A DNA stretch of 64,000 bases from Flavobacterium gelatinilyticum (GTDB lineage: Bacteria > Bacteroidota > Bacteroidia > Flavobacteriales > Flavobacteriaceae): assembly GCF_027111295.1 (NCBI RefSeq), contig NZ_CP114287.1:3720001-3784000 (forward strand), written 5' to 3'. A program made the position numbers and the translations under genes. This document shows, piece by piece, positions 25,781 to 33,282 of this stretch. Each line of letters begins with the position of its first letter. Position 1 is the stretch's first letter. Below the pieces are notes generated by a model. It worked only from the letters and a program-made list of their open reading frames with translations. It did no database searches and was not told the DNA's origin.

Positions 25781-26686
25781 ATGGTCAATTTAGAATGGTA
25801 CAGAACATTTAAGGCAGTTTATAAAAACGGAAATTTTTCGGTGGCGGCAAAAGAGCTTTTTATGAGTCAGCCTGCCGTTAGTCAGCAGATTTCTATGCTC
25901 GAAGCTCATGTGGGAAATAAACTATTTAACAGGAAATCAAAAGGGGTAGAACCCACCGAGTATGCTAAGTTACTGAATAATTTGATAATAGATGCGCTGG
26001 ACCGTCTCGAAAATGTCGAAACCACTTTCAGGACAAAAGCCGAAGATGCTAACCGCTTAATTTCTGTCGGCATATCGCAGCATCTTTTTAGCTGTATTGG
26101 CAATCTTTTGATTTCAAAGTTTGATTTAATCGATTTTACTTTTGCCGAAAATGATGCGCTTTTTGAATTGGTCGACTCGAAGAAACTTGATTTTGCCATC
26201 GTAACAAAAGGGTACGAAACATTTGATACGGTTTATGAAATTGTGGGTAAAATCAAATTGATCATGGTCGCACCAACAAGTCTTGACATAACCGAATTCC
26301 GCCAGAAATTAAAAGCCGATAATTATACCGAAATTGAACAATGGCTCAATGAACAAAAATGGTACAGCCATGACGCAAGAATTCCGCACATAAAATTATT
26401 CTGGCTCCATGCTTTTAATAAAAAAAGGCCATCGATGGTGCCCAATTATATTATTCCATCAGAATCTGAAATGCTGCGCCTATTATCAAAAAATGAAGGA
26501 GTGGCCGTAACCTGGAACTGTAATGCCAGAAAACTGATTAAGGAAAATAAATTGCAGCTGATGTGGAACAGTTTTCATGTACCCGAACAATTTGTTTATC
26601 TGTTAACTTCAAAAAACAATAATGCCAATTCGTTTTTTGATACGATTTCTAAAGAACTTAAATTGTTTTTCGGTAATAGATTGTAG
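25781..26686 (+). CDS. LysR-family transcriptional regulator
   Basis: The 301-residue regulator begins with the LysR winged helix-turn-helix (WYRTFKAVYKNGNFSVAAKE, MSQPAVSQQISMLE), followed by a substrate-binding domain (about 90-300). A -7-like TATGTTTG (25754-25761) lies upstream, with TTG 16 bases before it. It is divergent from the DJ-1/PfpI gene, the usual position of a LysR protein relative to its target; the inducer is unknown. Confidence 0.9.
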   Translation: MVNLEWYRTFKAVYKNGNFSVAAKELFMSQPAVSQQISMLEAHVGNKLFNRKSKGVEPTEYAKLLNNLIIDALDRLENVETTFRTKAEDANRLISVGISQHLFSCIGNLLISKFDLIDFTFAENDALFELVDSKKLDFAIVTKGYETFDTVYEIVGKIKLIMVAPTSLDITEFRQKLKADNYTEIEQWLNEQKWYSHDARIPHIKLFWLHAFNKKRPSMVPNYIIPSESEMLRLLSKNEGVAVTWNCNARKLIKENKLQLMWNSFHVPEQFVYLLTSKNNNANSFFDTISKELKLFFGNRL

Positions 26687-26733
26687 TAATTTTTCCCTAT
26701 TTTTGGTTGTACAAACCGCTAAAAATTCCAATT

Positions 26734-27096
26734 ATGAAAAAGATTACTATTACTTTAATGTTTGCTATGACATTTTTCATCATTACTTCTTGTAGCAAAA
26801 GTGAAGAGGAGCATATAGTGGATTGTGTAGGCGACTCTTTATTTATGGAGCTGAAACATCCTGTTGATGCATCCAATTCAAAGAAAATTAATTTTTCACT
26901 GGAATACAGCGGAAGCACCAGAACATTAAGTAATGTAAAATGGAATTTTGGCGACGGACAATCTGCAATCGGTATCTCAGTTTCCCATACTTATAGTACA
27001 GCAGATACTTTTGTAGTCACGGCCGAAGTTACAACTACAGAAGGAAATTCTTCTGAATGTACTAATACTAAAAAAAGAACCATTACGGTCAATTAG
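26734..27096 (+). CDS. Small PKD-domain lipoprotein
   Basis: From ATG 26734 (MKKITITLMF) the product is 120 residues with a lipoprotein signal (FFIITSCSK). The mature part is one PKD/Ig-like domain with the signature NVKWNFGDGQSAIGISVSHTY, then FVVTAEVTTTEG. PKD domains usually mediate extracellular binding. It stands alone, with a strong terminator 24 bases after the stop. Confidence 0.82.
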   Translation: MKKITITLMFAMTFFIITSCSKSEEEHIVDCVGDSLFMELKHPVDASNSKKINFSLEYSGSTRTLSNVKWNFGDGQSAIGISVSHTYSTADTFVVTAEVTTTEGNSSECTNTKKRTITVN

Positions 27097-27120
27097 AAAA
27101 ACCAAAAAAGATATTTCTTA

Positions 27121-27167
27121 AGAGCCAGTTTTATAATCAAAAAACATTCGATTATAAAATTGGCTCT
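27121..27167 (+). terminator. Long hairpin terminator before the NAD island
   Basis: AGAGCCAGTTTTATAATC (27121-27138) pairs with GATTATAAAATTGGCTCT (27150-27167) with one G-T wobble. It separates the lipoprotein gene from nrtR. Confidence 0.75.
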
Positions 27168-27201
27168 CATTATTTATATTTGTTAAACAGGATTATGAAT
27201 T

Positions 27202-27894
27202 ATGGAAAAATTACAAAATATTAGAATAGCCGTTGATGCGATTGTTTTTGGTTATAAAAACAACGGATTGTATGTATTATTGATTGAACAAAAGTTTGGT
27301 TCTGCCGATAAATACTGGGCATTGCCGGGCGGTTTGGTGCAGAATGATGAATCATTGAGTGATGCCGTTATCCGCGAACTGCACGAAGAAACCAATGTAC
27401 AGCTTAATTTCATGGAACAATTATACACTTTTGGAGATGATATTTTCAGGGATTCCAGAAACCGTGTAATTTCTGTTGCTTATTATGCTTTGGTTGACGC
27501 TTCCAATTTAGAAATTAGAGCCGATACAGATGCCGAAAGAGTACAATGGTTTAAAATTGATGAAATTCCGTCTTTGGCATTCGATCATAATTTGATTCTT
27601 AAAAAAGCCATTACGCGATTGAAAGCAAAACTGACGTATGAACCAATTGGTTTCGATTTGCTTCCGGATGAGTTTCTATTTTCGGATCTCGAAAACTTGT
27701 ATTGCACCATTCTGGAAAAAGAAATCGACCGAAGAAACTTTAGGAAAAAAATACTGAGTTACGGTATTTTAGAACAAACAGAAAAAATTGCACCGGTAAA
27801 AAACGGAAGACCAGCAAAGCTTTTTAGGTTTAATAAGCTGAAATATAATTCATTAGTGAAAGAAGGCTTTCACTTCGAAATAAAGTTTGCGTAA
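27202..27894 (+). CDS. nrtR: Nudix-domain transcriptional regulator of NAD metabolism (NrtR family)
   Basis: The 230-residue protein has a Nudix domain (about 8-140) and a C-terminal winged helix (about 150-230, RRNFRKKILSYGILEQTEK, GRPAKLFRFN). NrtR proteins bind ADP-ribose or NAD-derived ligands and repress NAD salvage genes. The Nudix box is nearly complete: G44, E50, R58, E59, L60, E62, E63, with Asn65 in place of the final Gly. It could therefore still hydrolyse ADP-ribose, unlike many degenerate NrtRs. A -7-like TATATTTG lies at 27175-27182. It is followed by two palindromes and the prs-like gene, so it likely controls the whole island. Confidence 0.88.
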   Translation: MEKLQNIRIAVDAIVFGYKNNGLYVLLIEQKFGSADKYWALPGGLVQNDESLSDAVIRELHEETNVQLNFMEQLYTFGDDIFRDSRNRVISVAYYALVDASNLEIRADTDAERVQWFKIDEIPSLAFDHNLILKKAITRLKAKLTYEPIGFDLLPDEFLFSDLENLYCTILEKEIDRRNFRKKILSYGILEQTEKIAPVKNGRPAKLFRFNKLKYNSLVKEGFHFEIKFA

Positions 27895-27906
27895 TTTTTA
27901 CACAAA
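27886..27906. promoter_or_regulatory. Upstream palindrome, candidate NrtR operator 1
   Basis: TTTGCGTAA (27886-27894) and TTACACAAA (27898-27906) form a 21-bp palindrome with one mismatched pair. The left arm includes the nrtR stop codon. It shares the TTTGCGTAA half-site with the second palindrome. Confidence 0.5.
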
Positions 27907-27911
27907 ATAAA

Positions 27912-27941
27912 TTGTTTATTTAAAAATAAATTCTACATTTG
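27912..27941 (+). promoter_or_regulatory. Promoter of the NAD/ADP-ribose island
   Basis: TTG at 27912-27914 and TACATTTG at 27934-27941 are 19 bases apart, an exact Bacteroidota promoter. The last four bases of the -7 box belong to the adjacent palindrome, so a bound repressor would block RNA polymerase. Confidence 0.75.
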
Positions 27942-27958
27942 CGTATAATTAACGCAAA
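27938..27958. promoter_or_regulatory. Promoter-overlapping palindrome, candidate NrtR operator 2
   Basis: TTTGCGT (27938-27944) and ACGCAAA (27952-27958) are perfect 7-bp inverted arms around ATAATTA. The site covers the -7 box and the expected transcription start of the prs-like gene. Confidence 0.6.
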
Positions 27959-27968
27959 CCTAAATGCT

Positions 27969-28796
27969 ATGATACTAAATCTCGACCCAAAATTCGCTCC
28001 TTTTCAAAATCAGGACGAAATTAAATTTCAAAGTTTTACTTTTTCAGGAGGAGAACCGCACATCAAAATTGTTCCGGATTTTGATACCAACAGAAAAGTA
28101 ACGATTACACACAGATTAAACTCATTCAACGATTTAGGTTTGTTGTGTATTACAGTCGATGCTTTACGCAGAATGGACGTTAAAATTATAGATCTTTTTA
28201 TTCCGTATTTTCCGGCTGCGAGACAAGATCGTGTTATGATTCCGGGCGAACCGTTGTCTGTAAAAGTATATGCCGATATTATAAATGCGATGCAGTTGAA
28301 CAAAGTATTTGTTTTTGATGCACATTCTGAAGTAACTCCGGCTTTATTGAACAATTGTACCGTAATTCCGAACTATAGTTTCATTAAAGATGTTTTAAAC
28401 AGAATAGGCGAAAATGTAAAACTGATTTCTCCGGATGGCGGTGCTTTAAAGAAAATCTACAAAGTATCTGAGTTTTTAGGAGGTGTTGAGGTTGTAGAAT
28501 GCAGTAAAAGCCGAGATGTAAAAACCGGAAAATTATCTGGTTTTAAAGTTTACAATGACGATTTGCAGGGAATAGATTGTTTAATAGTAGATGATATCTG
28601 CGACGGAGGAGGAACTTTCGTAGGATTAGCAGAAGAATTAAAAAAGAAAAATGCCGGAAAATTATACTTAGCTGTAAGCCACGGTATTTTTAATAAAGGA
28701 TTTGAGGTTTTAGATTGTTTCGACAAAATATTTACCACGAATTCTTTTAAAGACTTTGATGACGAAAACGTCGAAGTCATAAAATTTGAATTATGA
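27969..28796 (+). CDS. Ribose-phosphate pyrophosphokinase-like enzyme (Prs paralogue)
   Basis: From ATG 27969 (MILNLDPKFAPF) the protein is 275 residues, shorter than housekeeping Prs (about 310). Family features: LFIPYFPAARQDRVMIPGEP in two pieces (PYFPAARQDR; the catalytic flexible loop region), VFDAHSEVTPALL, SPDGGALKK, and the PRPP loop LIVDDICDGGGTFVGLA. It would transfer pyrophosphate from ATP to ribose 5-phosphate, giving PRPP for NadV. Phage NAD-reconstitution pairs use a Prs-like kinase acting on ADP-ribose, so that substrate is an alternative. It overlaps the next gene by four bases (ATGA). Confidence 0.9.
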   Translation: MILNLDPKFAPFQNQDEIKFQSFTFSGGEPHIKIVPDFDTNRKVTITHRLNSFNDLGLLCITVDALRRMDVKIIDLFIPYFPAARQDRVMIPGEPLSVKVYADIINAMQLNKVFVFDAHSEVTPALLNNCTVIPNYSFIKDVLNRIGENVKLISPDGGALKKIYKVSEFLGGVEVVECSKSRDVKTGKLSGFKVYNDDLQGIDCLIVDDICDGGGTFVGLAEELKKKNAGKLYLAVSHGIFNKGFEVLDCFDKIFTTNSFKDFDDENVEVIKFEL

Positions 28797-29611
28797 ATAA
28801 AAATAACAGAATAGAAATAGCAGATAAGACCTTAGAAATCATAAAAAATGGTTTTTATGAATACAAAGGAAACAAGATTACACTAGAAAAAGAACTCAAA
28901 GAATCTAAAGAAAATACATTTACAATTGCACCGGACGATTGGGACACAATTTTAAAAGCACCAATTGAAAATAAGTTTGAAACAGAAATTGTTGTAAAAA
29001 ATTGTTCGACAATTGAAGCAGTTGTTCAGGAGAAAAACGGAAAAATCTGTGTTTTGAACTTCGCTTCTGCAAAAAATCCCGGAGGCGGATTTTTAGGCGG
29101 CGCTTCGGCTCAGGAAGAAAGTCTGGCCAGATCTTCAAACCTTTATGAAACACAGATCAAAGATAAAACGATGTACGATTTTAACAAAAACCAATCTTCG
29201 TTTTTGTATTCAGATTACATGATTTATAGTCCGAATGTTTTGTTTTGGAATGATGATAACGGACATTATTTTGAAAAACCACTTATCGCAGATGTGATTA
29301 CGGCACCTGCACCCAACAAAGGCGCAATGCTGCAGCACAACAGAAAAGAAGAAATTGCCAAAGCAGACGAGATTTTAAAAGCAAGAATAGATAAAGTATT
29401 CGCAATTGCGCTAAAACAAAAAAGTGATACATTGATTTTGGGAGCCTGGGGCTGCGGTGTTTTTAGAAATGAACCCAAAGATGTGGCTCGTTTGTTCAAA
29501 AAAGTTATCGACGAAAAATATGCAGGCGCCTTTAAAAAAATAGTGTTTGCCATATTTAGCAATTCTGAAAAGAAATCGAATTTAAAAGATTTCGAAGACG
29601 TATTTCAATAA
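28793..29611 (+). CDS. PARG-like ADP-ribose glycohydrolase (TIGR02452/DUF2263 family)
   Basis: The 272-residue protein has the poly(ADP-ribose) glycohydrolase signature: NPGGGFLGGASAQEESLARS-type core with GGG at 97-99 and catalytic QEE at 107-109. The C-terminal part ends the macro-like fold with TLILGAWGCGVFRNEPKDVA. Bacterial members release ADP-ribose from modified macromolecules. It is translationally coupled to the prs-like gene. An antisense open frame over it is a shadow. Confidence 0.88.
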   Translation: MNKNNRIEIADKTLEIIKNGFYEYKGNKITLEKELKESKENTFTIAPDDWDTILKAPIENKFETEIVVKNCSTIEAVVQEKNGKICVLNFASAKNPGGGFLGGASAQEESLARSSNLYETQIKDKTMYDFNKNQSSFLYSDYMIYSPNVLFWNDDNGHYFEKPLIADVITAPAPNKGAMLQHNRKEEIAKADEILKARIDKVFAIALKQKSDTLILGAWGCGVFRNEPKDVARLFKKVIDEKYAGAFKKIVFAIFSNSEKKSNLKDFEDVFQ

Positions 29612-29865
29612 GTTGAAATGTTTCAGGTTTCAGGTTTCAAGTTACTGTAATGAACCGGAAACAGAGAAAACCTGAAAAAAAAACTATTAACCGTTTCAAG
29701 TTTAAAACCAAATTTCAAGTTCAGTAAACAACCTGAAACTTGAAACAAGAAAAACCTGAAACAAAAATCTATTAACTGTTTCAAGTTTAAAGTTCCAGGT
29801 TTCAAGTTTGTGCACAACCTGAAACGTGAAACAAAGAAAAACGTGAAACAAAATAAACCAAAATT
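29612..29865. repeat. Two ~84-bp tandem units of iterated words inside the operon
   Basis: Units start at 29669 and 29753 with AACCTGAAA and run about 84 bases each, followed by a partial third. Within each, GTTTCAAGTTTAAA and CAGGTTTCAAGTT words face inverted AACCTGAAACTTGAAAC copies, so each unit folds back on itself. No gene is present. Confidence 0.65.
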
Positions 29866-30201
29866 ATGAGCGACGATTTAAAACCAAGATTTATTGAATC
29901 TTTAAAAAGAAACAATGATCAGATAAGAGAAGACAGAGCCAAAGTAATTGGTGAAGATTCTGAATTAATTTACAGAAGAAGAGTCGAAGACATCGAATTA
30001 AAAATCAAAAGACTCGAAAGAGAACAAGAAGGATTAATTGATATTAGTCCGCTGGATAAAAACAGTTTGACTTTTGCCGATTTTCAGCCGGAAGCTTTTG
30101 TTCAAAAAGACATGGAACTTTCGCTGACCATCAGAAATTTAAACATCCAGTTTGAGGTTACAAAAAAGAGATTTGAATATTTATTTGGTAAAAAATATTA
30201 A
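29866..30201 (+). CDS. Small coiled-coil protein paired with the vWA protein
   Basis: The 111-residue, charged, helical protein has a probable coiled coil at about 35-55 (RRRVEDIELKIKRLEREQEG). It has no signal peptide, membrane segment or recognisable domain. It begins the second block of the island and ends two bases before the vWA gene, so the two probably form one functional pair. Function unknown. Confidence 0.7.
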   Translation: MSDDLKPRFIESLKRNNDQIREDRAKVIGEDSELIYRRRVEDIELKIKRLEREQEGLIDISPLDKNSLTFADFQPEAFVQKDMELSLTIRNLNIQFEVTKKRFEYLFGKKY

Positions 30202-30203
30202 TC

Positions 30204-31073
30204 ATGGGAGGTACAAGATATGATTTCGGAGCTCGCGAAAGCAGAGCAAAAAAAGTAGGTTATGCCAGCAAATCAGCTGGTGAGATTTTTACACAGAATG
30301 CATTACGGATGGCACATGAATCTATGAATCCAAACGGAGTGCTTTTTAGAGAAGCAAGAGATTCAGATGTTCATCCAAACACCGTTCCGATTATTCTAGG
30401 ACTGGACGTTACAGGAAGTATGGGGCATATTCCACACGAATTGATAAAAGACGGACTTCCAAAATTAATGGGCGGCATTATTCAGGGAGGCGTTCCGGAT
30501 CCGGCACTTTTATTCTTAGGAATCGGCGATCACGAATGCGACAGATATCCGCTTCAGGTAGGCCAGTTTGAATCTGGCGACGAAGAACTGGATATGTGGT
30601 TAACAAGAACCTACATCGAAGGCGGAGGCGGAGGAAACGCAGGCGAAAGTTATCTTTTAGCGTGGTATTTTGCAGCTTTTCATACCAGAACCGATGCATT
30701 TGAAAAAAGAGGACAAAAAGGATTGTTGTTTACAGTGGGCGATGAACCAGGTTTAAAAACACTTCCAGCTTCGGCAATTAAAGAAATTATGGGTCAGGGA
30801 CAACAGACTTATACGCATCTTGAATTATTAGCAGAAGCGCAAAAAAGATACGATGTATATCATATCAGTGTATTGCATTCAGGACAAGCAATCAATGCTG
30901 ATGTTGAGTGGAAAGAATTACTAGGACAAAACTGTTTGTCTATCGAAGATCACAGAGAAATTCCAAACGTAATTAAAAAGATCATCTGCGATAAACATAA
31001 AGGTTCTGGTTTAGGGACAATACCAGTTTCTGGTGCAAGTGACAGCAGTTTGGATAATATAGAAATGCTTTAA
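30204..31073 (+). CDS. von Willebrand factor A-like protein with variant MIDAS
   Basis: The 289-residue cytoplasmic protein has a vWA-like fold. The MIDAS site reads GLDVTGSMG (near residue 70), DxTxS in place of the usual DxSxS; a Gly-rich loop, YIEGGGGGNAGESY, follows near 137-150. vWA domains bind metal and partner proteins. No signal or membrane segment is seen. Its place among ADP-ribose enzymes suggests a scaffold or sensor, but this is inference. It lies two bases after the coiled-coil gene. Confidence 0.75.
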   Translation: MGGTRYDFGARESRAKKVGYASKSAGEIFTQNALRMAHESMNPNGVLFREARDSDVHPNTVPIILGLDVTGSMGHIPHELIKDGLPKLMGGIIQGGVPDPALLFLGIGDHECDRYPLQVGQFESGDEELDMWLTRTYIEGGGGGNAGESYLLAWYFAAFHTRTDAFEKRGQKGLLFTVGDEPGLKTLPASAIKEIMGQGQQTYTHLELLAEAQKRYDVYHISVLHSGQAINADVEWKELLGQNCLSIEDHREIPNVIKKIICDKHKGSGLGTIPVSGASDSSLDNIEML

Positions 31074-31079
31074 TTTTTA

Positions 31080-31215
31080 AACACATAGAGACATAGATTT
31101 TTCTTTTGATTCTGAAAGAATAAAGAAAGAAACCAGTTTCTAACACATAGTTATGTGAATTGAAACAAGTGAAACGCCTTTTTCAAGATTCCAATAAGCT
31201 ATGATTCTATGTGTT
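31080..31215. repeat. Iterated-word inverted repeat (ACACATAG words)
   Basis: AACACATAGA (31080-31089) and TCTATGTGTT (31206-31215) are perfect inverted ends. ACATAG occurs again at 31091-31098 and AACACATAG at 31142-31150. It fills the gap between the vWA gene and the PurA paralogue. Confidence 0.6.
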
Positions 31216-31243
31216 AAAAATAATTGACCAACAATTTAGTAAA

Positions 31244-32326
31244 ATGAAAACAGCGAAAATAGTTATAGGTTTAGGATTTGGTGATGAAGGAAAAGGCATA
31301 ACAACAGATTTTCTGGCAAAACAAAACCCTGAATCTATAGTTATTCGCTTTTCGGGAGGACAACAAGCAGCGCACACCGTTATGATCGGCGATAGAAAAC
31401 ACGTGCATTCAAGTTTTGCAAGCGGTGCACTTCGTGGACTTCCGTCGTATTACAGCGAGCATTGTACGATTCATCCGCTTTTTCTTTATAACGAAAGAGA
31501 AGAATTAAAAGAAAAAGAAGCTAATCTGGATTTGTATATTCATCCTTTAGCAAAAGTTACCACTCCTTTTGATGTCTGGCACAACAGAGGAAATGTGCGA
31601 AACATTGAAAACGGAACCTGCGGAAAAGGCATTGGTTCAACTATGAAAAGAAATGAAGGTCCGTATAAATTGTTTGCCATCGATTTGATTGCGCCCCGCG
31701 AAATGCTTTTAGAAAAACTAAACCAAATCGCCTATTATTATGGTTTTTTAAACGAAAACGGAATCGACGAAGAAGTAAATCTATATCTGGAAGCAATCGA
31801 CAAACTAAAATGGAATATTGTCGATTATACGTTTCTTTTAAAATACGAAAATCTCATTTTTGAAGGCAGTCAGGGAATTCTGCTCGATATGGATCACGGC
31901 GTTTTCCCGAATGTTACGTATGCTAATACCACTTCAAAAAATGCGATTGAAATTTGTAATAAACTAAAGATTGAAGATGTAGCCGTTTATTACGTAACCC
32001 GAAGTTATTCAACCCGCCACGGACACGGCTGGATGGCAAACGAAGGAGAAATTAAATTAAAAAACAACGAAGAAGAAACCTGTGTTTTTAACGAATATCA
32101 AAAACATTTACGTTTTGGAAGTCTGAATTACGAGCTTCTTAATTATGCTCTAAAACTCGATGCAGCCTACAGCCCAATGGCAAAACGAAATTTGGTTGTA
32201 ACTTGTATGGATCAGCTGGAGCAGGATTATGAGTTCGAAAGTCTCACAACAGAATTCAATGAAATCTACGGATCATTTTCACCCGATTCAAAAGATTTCA
32301 AAATCATTACTTCTTTGTTTCAATAA
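31244..32326 (+). CDS. Short, divergent adenylosuccinate synthetase (PurA) paralogue
   Basis: From ATG 31244 the product is 360 residues, against about 425-430 for PurA. The catalytic N-terminus is kept: GFGDEGKG (11-18, with Asp14 and Lys17) and AAHT (His44), plus NGTCGKGIG, FEGSQG (206-211), DMDHG and YSTRHGHG. The aspartate-binding loop of PurA (GATTGRRRR-type) is replaced by HLRFGSLNYELL (288-299). The guanine motif TKLD reads TCMD, and the C-terminal SxGPxR part is absent. It may therefore ligate a different amine or use a different nucleotide. It precedes NADAR by eight bases. Confidence 0.85.
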   Translation: MKTAKIVIGLGFGDEGKGITTDFLAKQNPESIVIRFSGGQQAAHTVMIGDRKHVHSSFASGALRGLPSYYSEHCTIHPLFLYNEREELKEKEANLDLYIHPLAKVTTPFDVWHNRGNVRNIENGTCGKGIGSTMKRNEGPYKLFAIDLIAPREMLLEKLNQIAYYYGFLNENGIDEEVNLYLEAIDKLKWNIVDYTFLLKYENLIFEGSQGILLDMDHGVFPNVTYANTTSKNAIEICNKLKIEDVAVYYVTRSYSTRHGHGWMANEGEIKLKNNEEETCVFNEYQKHLRFGSLNYELLNYALKLDAAYSPMAKRNLVVTCMDQLEQDYEFESLTTEFNEIYGSFSPDSKDFKIITSLFQ

Positions 32327-32334
32327 ACAGAAAA

Positions 32335-32862
32335 ATGAAATACAATATAGATACCATAGCTACGGAAAGTAAATTTTTATTTTTCTGGGGACATCAGCCT
32401 GACAAAAGCGGTAAAATTACCAAAACCTGTTTCAGCCAATGGTGGTTAAGTTCTTTTAAAGTTGATAAAGTAACTTATAAAACCGCAGAACATTGGATGA
32501 TGGCGAAGAAAGCAGAATTATTCAACGATCAGGAAATTTTAGAAAAAATCCTCGAAGCCGATTCTCCTGCAGAAGCAAAGAAATTGGGTAGAGAAGTTAA
32601 AAATTACAACGATAAAATCTGGTTAGAAAACCGATACGAAATTGTAAAACAAGGAAACTTTCACAAATTCAGTCAAAATGCTGATTTGAAAACCTTCTTA
32701 CTAAACACGAAAGAACGAGTTATTGTCGAAGCAAGTCCCGTAGATCCAATCTGGGGAATTGGAATGGCGGGCGATCATAAAGATGTTTTAAACCCGGAAG
32801 CCTGGAAAGGATTAAATCTTTTAGGTTTTGCGTTGATGGAAGTTCGGGATGAATTAAGATAA
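32335..32862 (+). CDS. NADAR (YbiA-like) family protein
   Basis: The 175-residue protein has the NADAR motifs: FLFFWGHQP, YKTAEHWMMAKKAELF, DPIWGIGMAGD, and WKGLNLLGFALMEVRDEL. NADAR proteins are N-glycosidases on ADP-ribose-linked substrates; some reverse guanine ADP-ribosylation by DarT1, and YbiA acts on a riboflavin intermediate. The full domain is present and complete. It is directly coupled to the next gene (the stop touches its start codon). Confidence 0.9.
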   Translation: MKYNIDTIATESKFLFFWGHQPDKSGKITKTCFSQWWLSSFKVDKVTYKTAEHWMMAKKAELFNDQEILEKILEADSPAEAKKLGREVKNYNDKIWLENRYEIVKQGNFHKFSQNADLKTFLLNTKERVIVEASPVDPIWGIGMAGDHKDVLNPEAWKGLNLLGFALMEVRDELR

Positions 32863-33282
32863 ATGATTATGGAAACAACAAGATTATACCGTCCGGTTGG
32901 ATTGAAAGAAATGGAATTAATTGCAGATTCCGGTTACAAAGCATTTCCGCCAAGATTAGAATGGCAGCCTATTTTTTATCCGGTAACGAATCAGCAGTAT
33001 GCTGACCAGATTGCTTTTGAATGGAATACCGTTGATGAATTTTCCGGATTTATTGGAATAGTGACGACTTTTGAAGTGAAAACAGATTTTCTTGAAAAAT
33101 ATGAAATTCAAAATGTTGGCGATAAAAACCATAATGAGCTTTGGATTCCTTCAGAAGATTTGTCTGATTTTAATTCTAATATAGTCAACGGAATTGAGAT
33201 TATAAATGTTCACTTTACAGACCATTCTTTGAGAAGTGAAAATAAAGAACTTAATGACAAATTAGATAGTTTTAGAAAATGA
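32863..33282 (+). CDS. 'ADP-ribosylation/crystallin J1'-type small protein, possible ADP-ribosyltransferase
   Basis: The 139-residue protein (or 137 from ATG 32869) begins [17 protein letters not shown] and contains [26 protein letters not shown] and [15 protein letters not shown] recall this family annotated as 'ADP-ribosylation/crystallin J1'. The small size, an early RPVG and a late E-hydrophobic-P-x-E-D-L pattern resemble compact ADP-ribosyltransferase folds, so it could be the writer that the erasers in this island oppose. That role is inference. It starts immediately at the NADAR stop and overlaps the next gene by four bases. Confidence 0.65.
   Translation: MIMETTRLYRPVGLKEMELIADSGYKAFPPRLEWQPIFYPVTNQQYADQIAFEWNTVDEFSGFIGIVTTFEVKTDFLEKYEIQNVGDKNHNELWIPSEDLSDFNSNIVNGIEIINVHFTDHSLRSENKELNDKLDSFRK

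Noticed and set aside
29669..29836. Tandem ~84-base units that might be a CRISPR array
   Set aside because: Only two full units are present, there is no constant-repeat plus variable-spacer pattern, each unit is internally inverted, and no cas gene is near.
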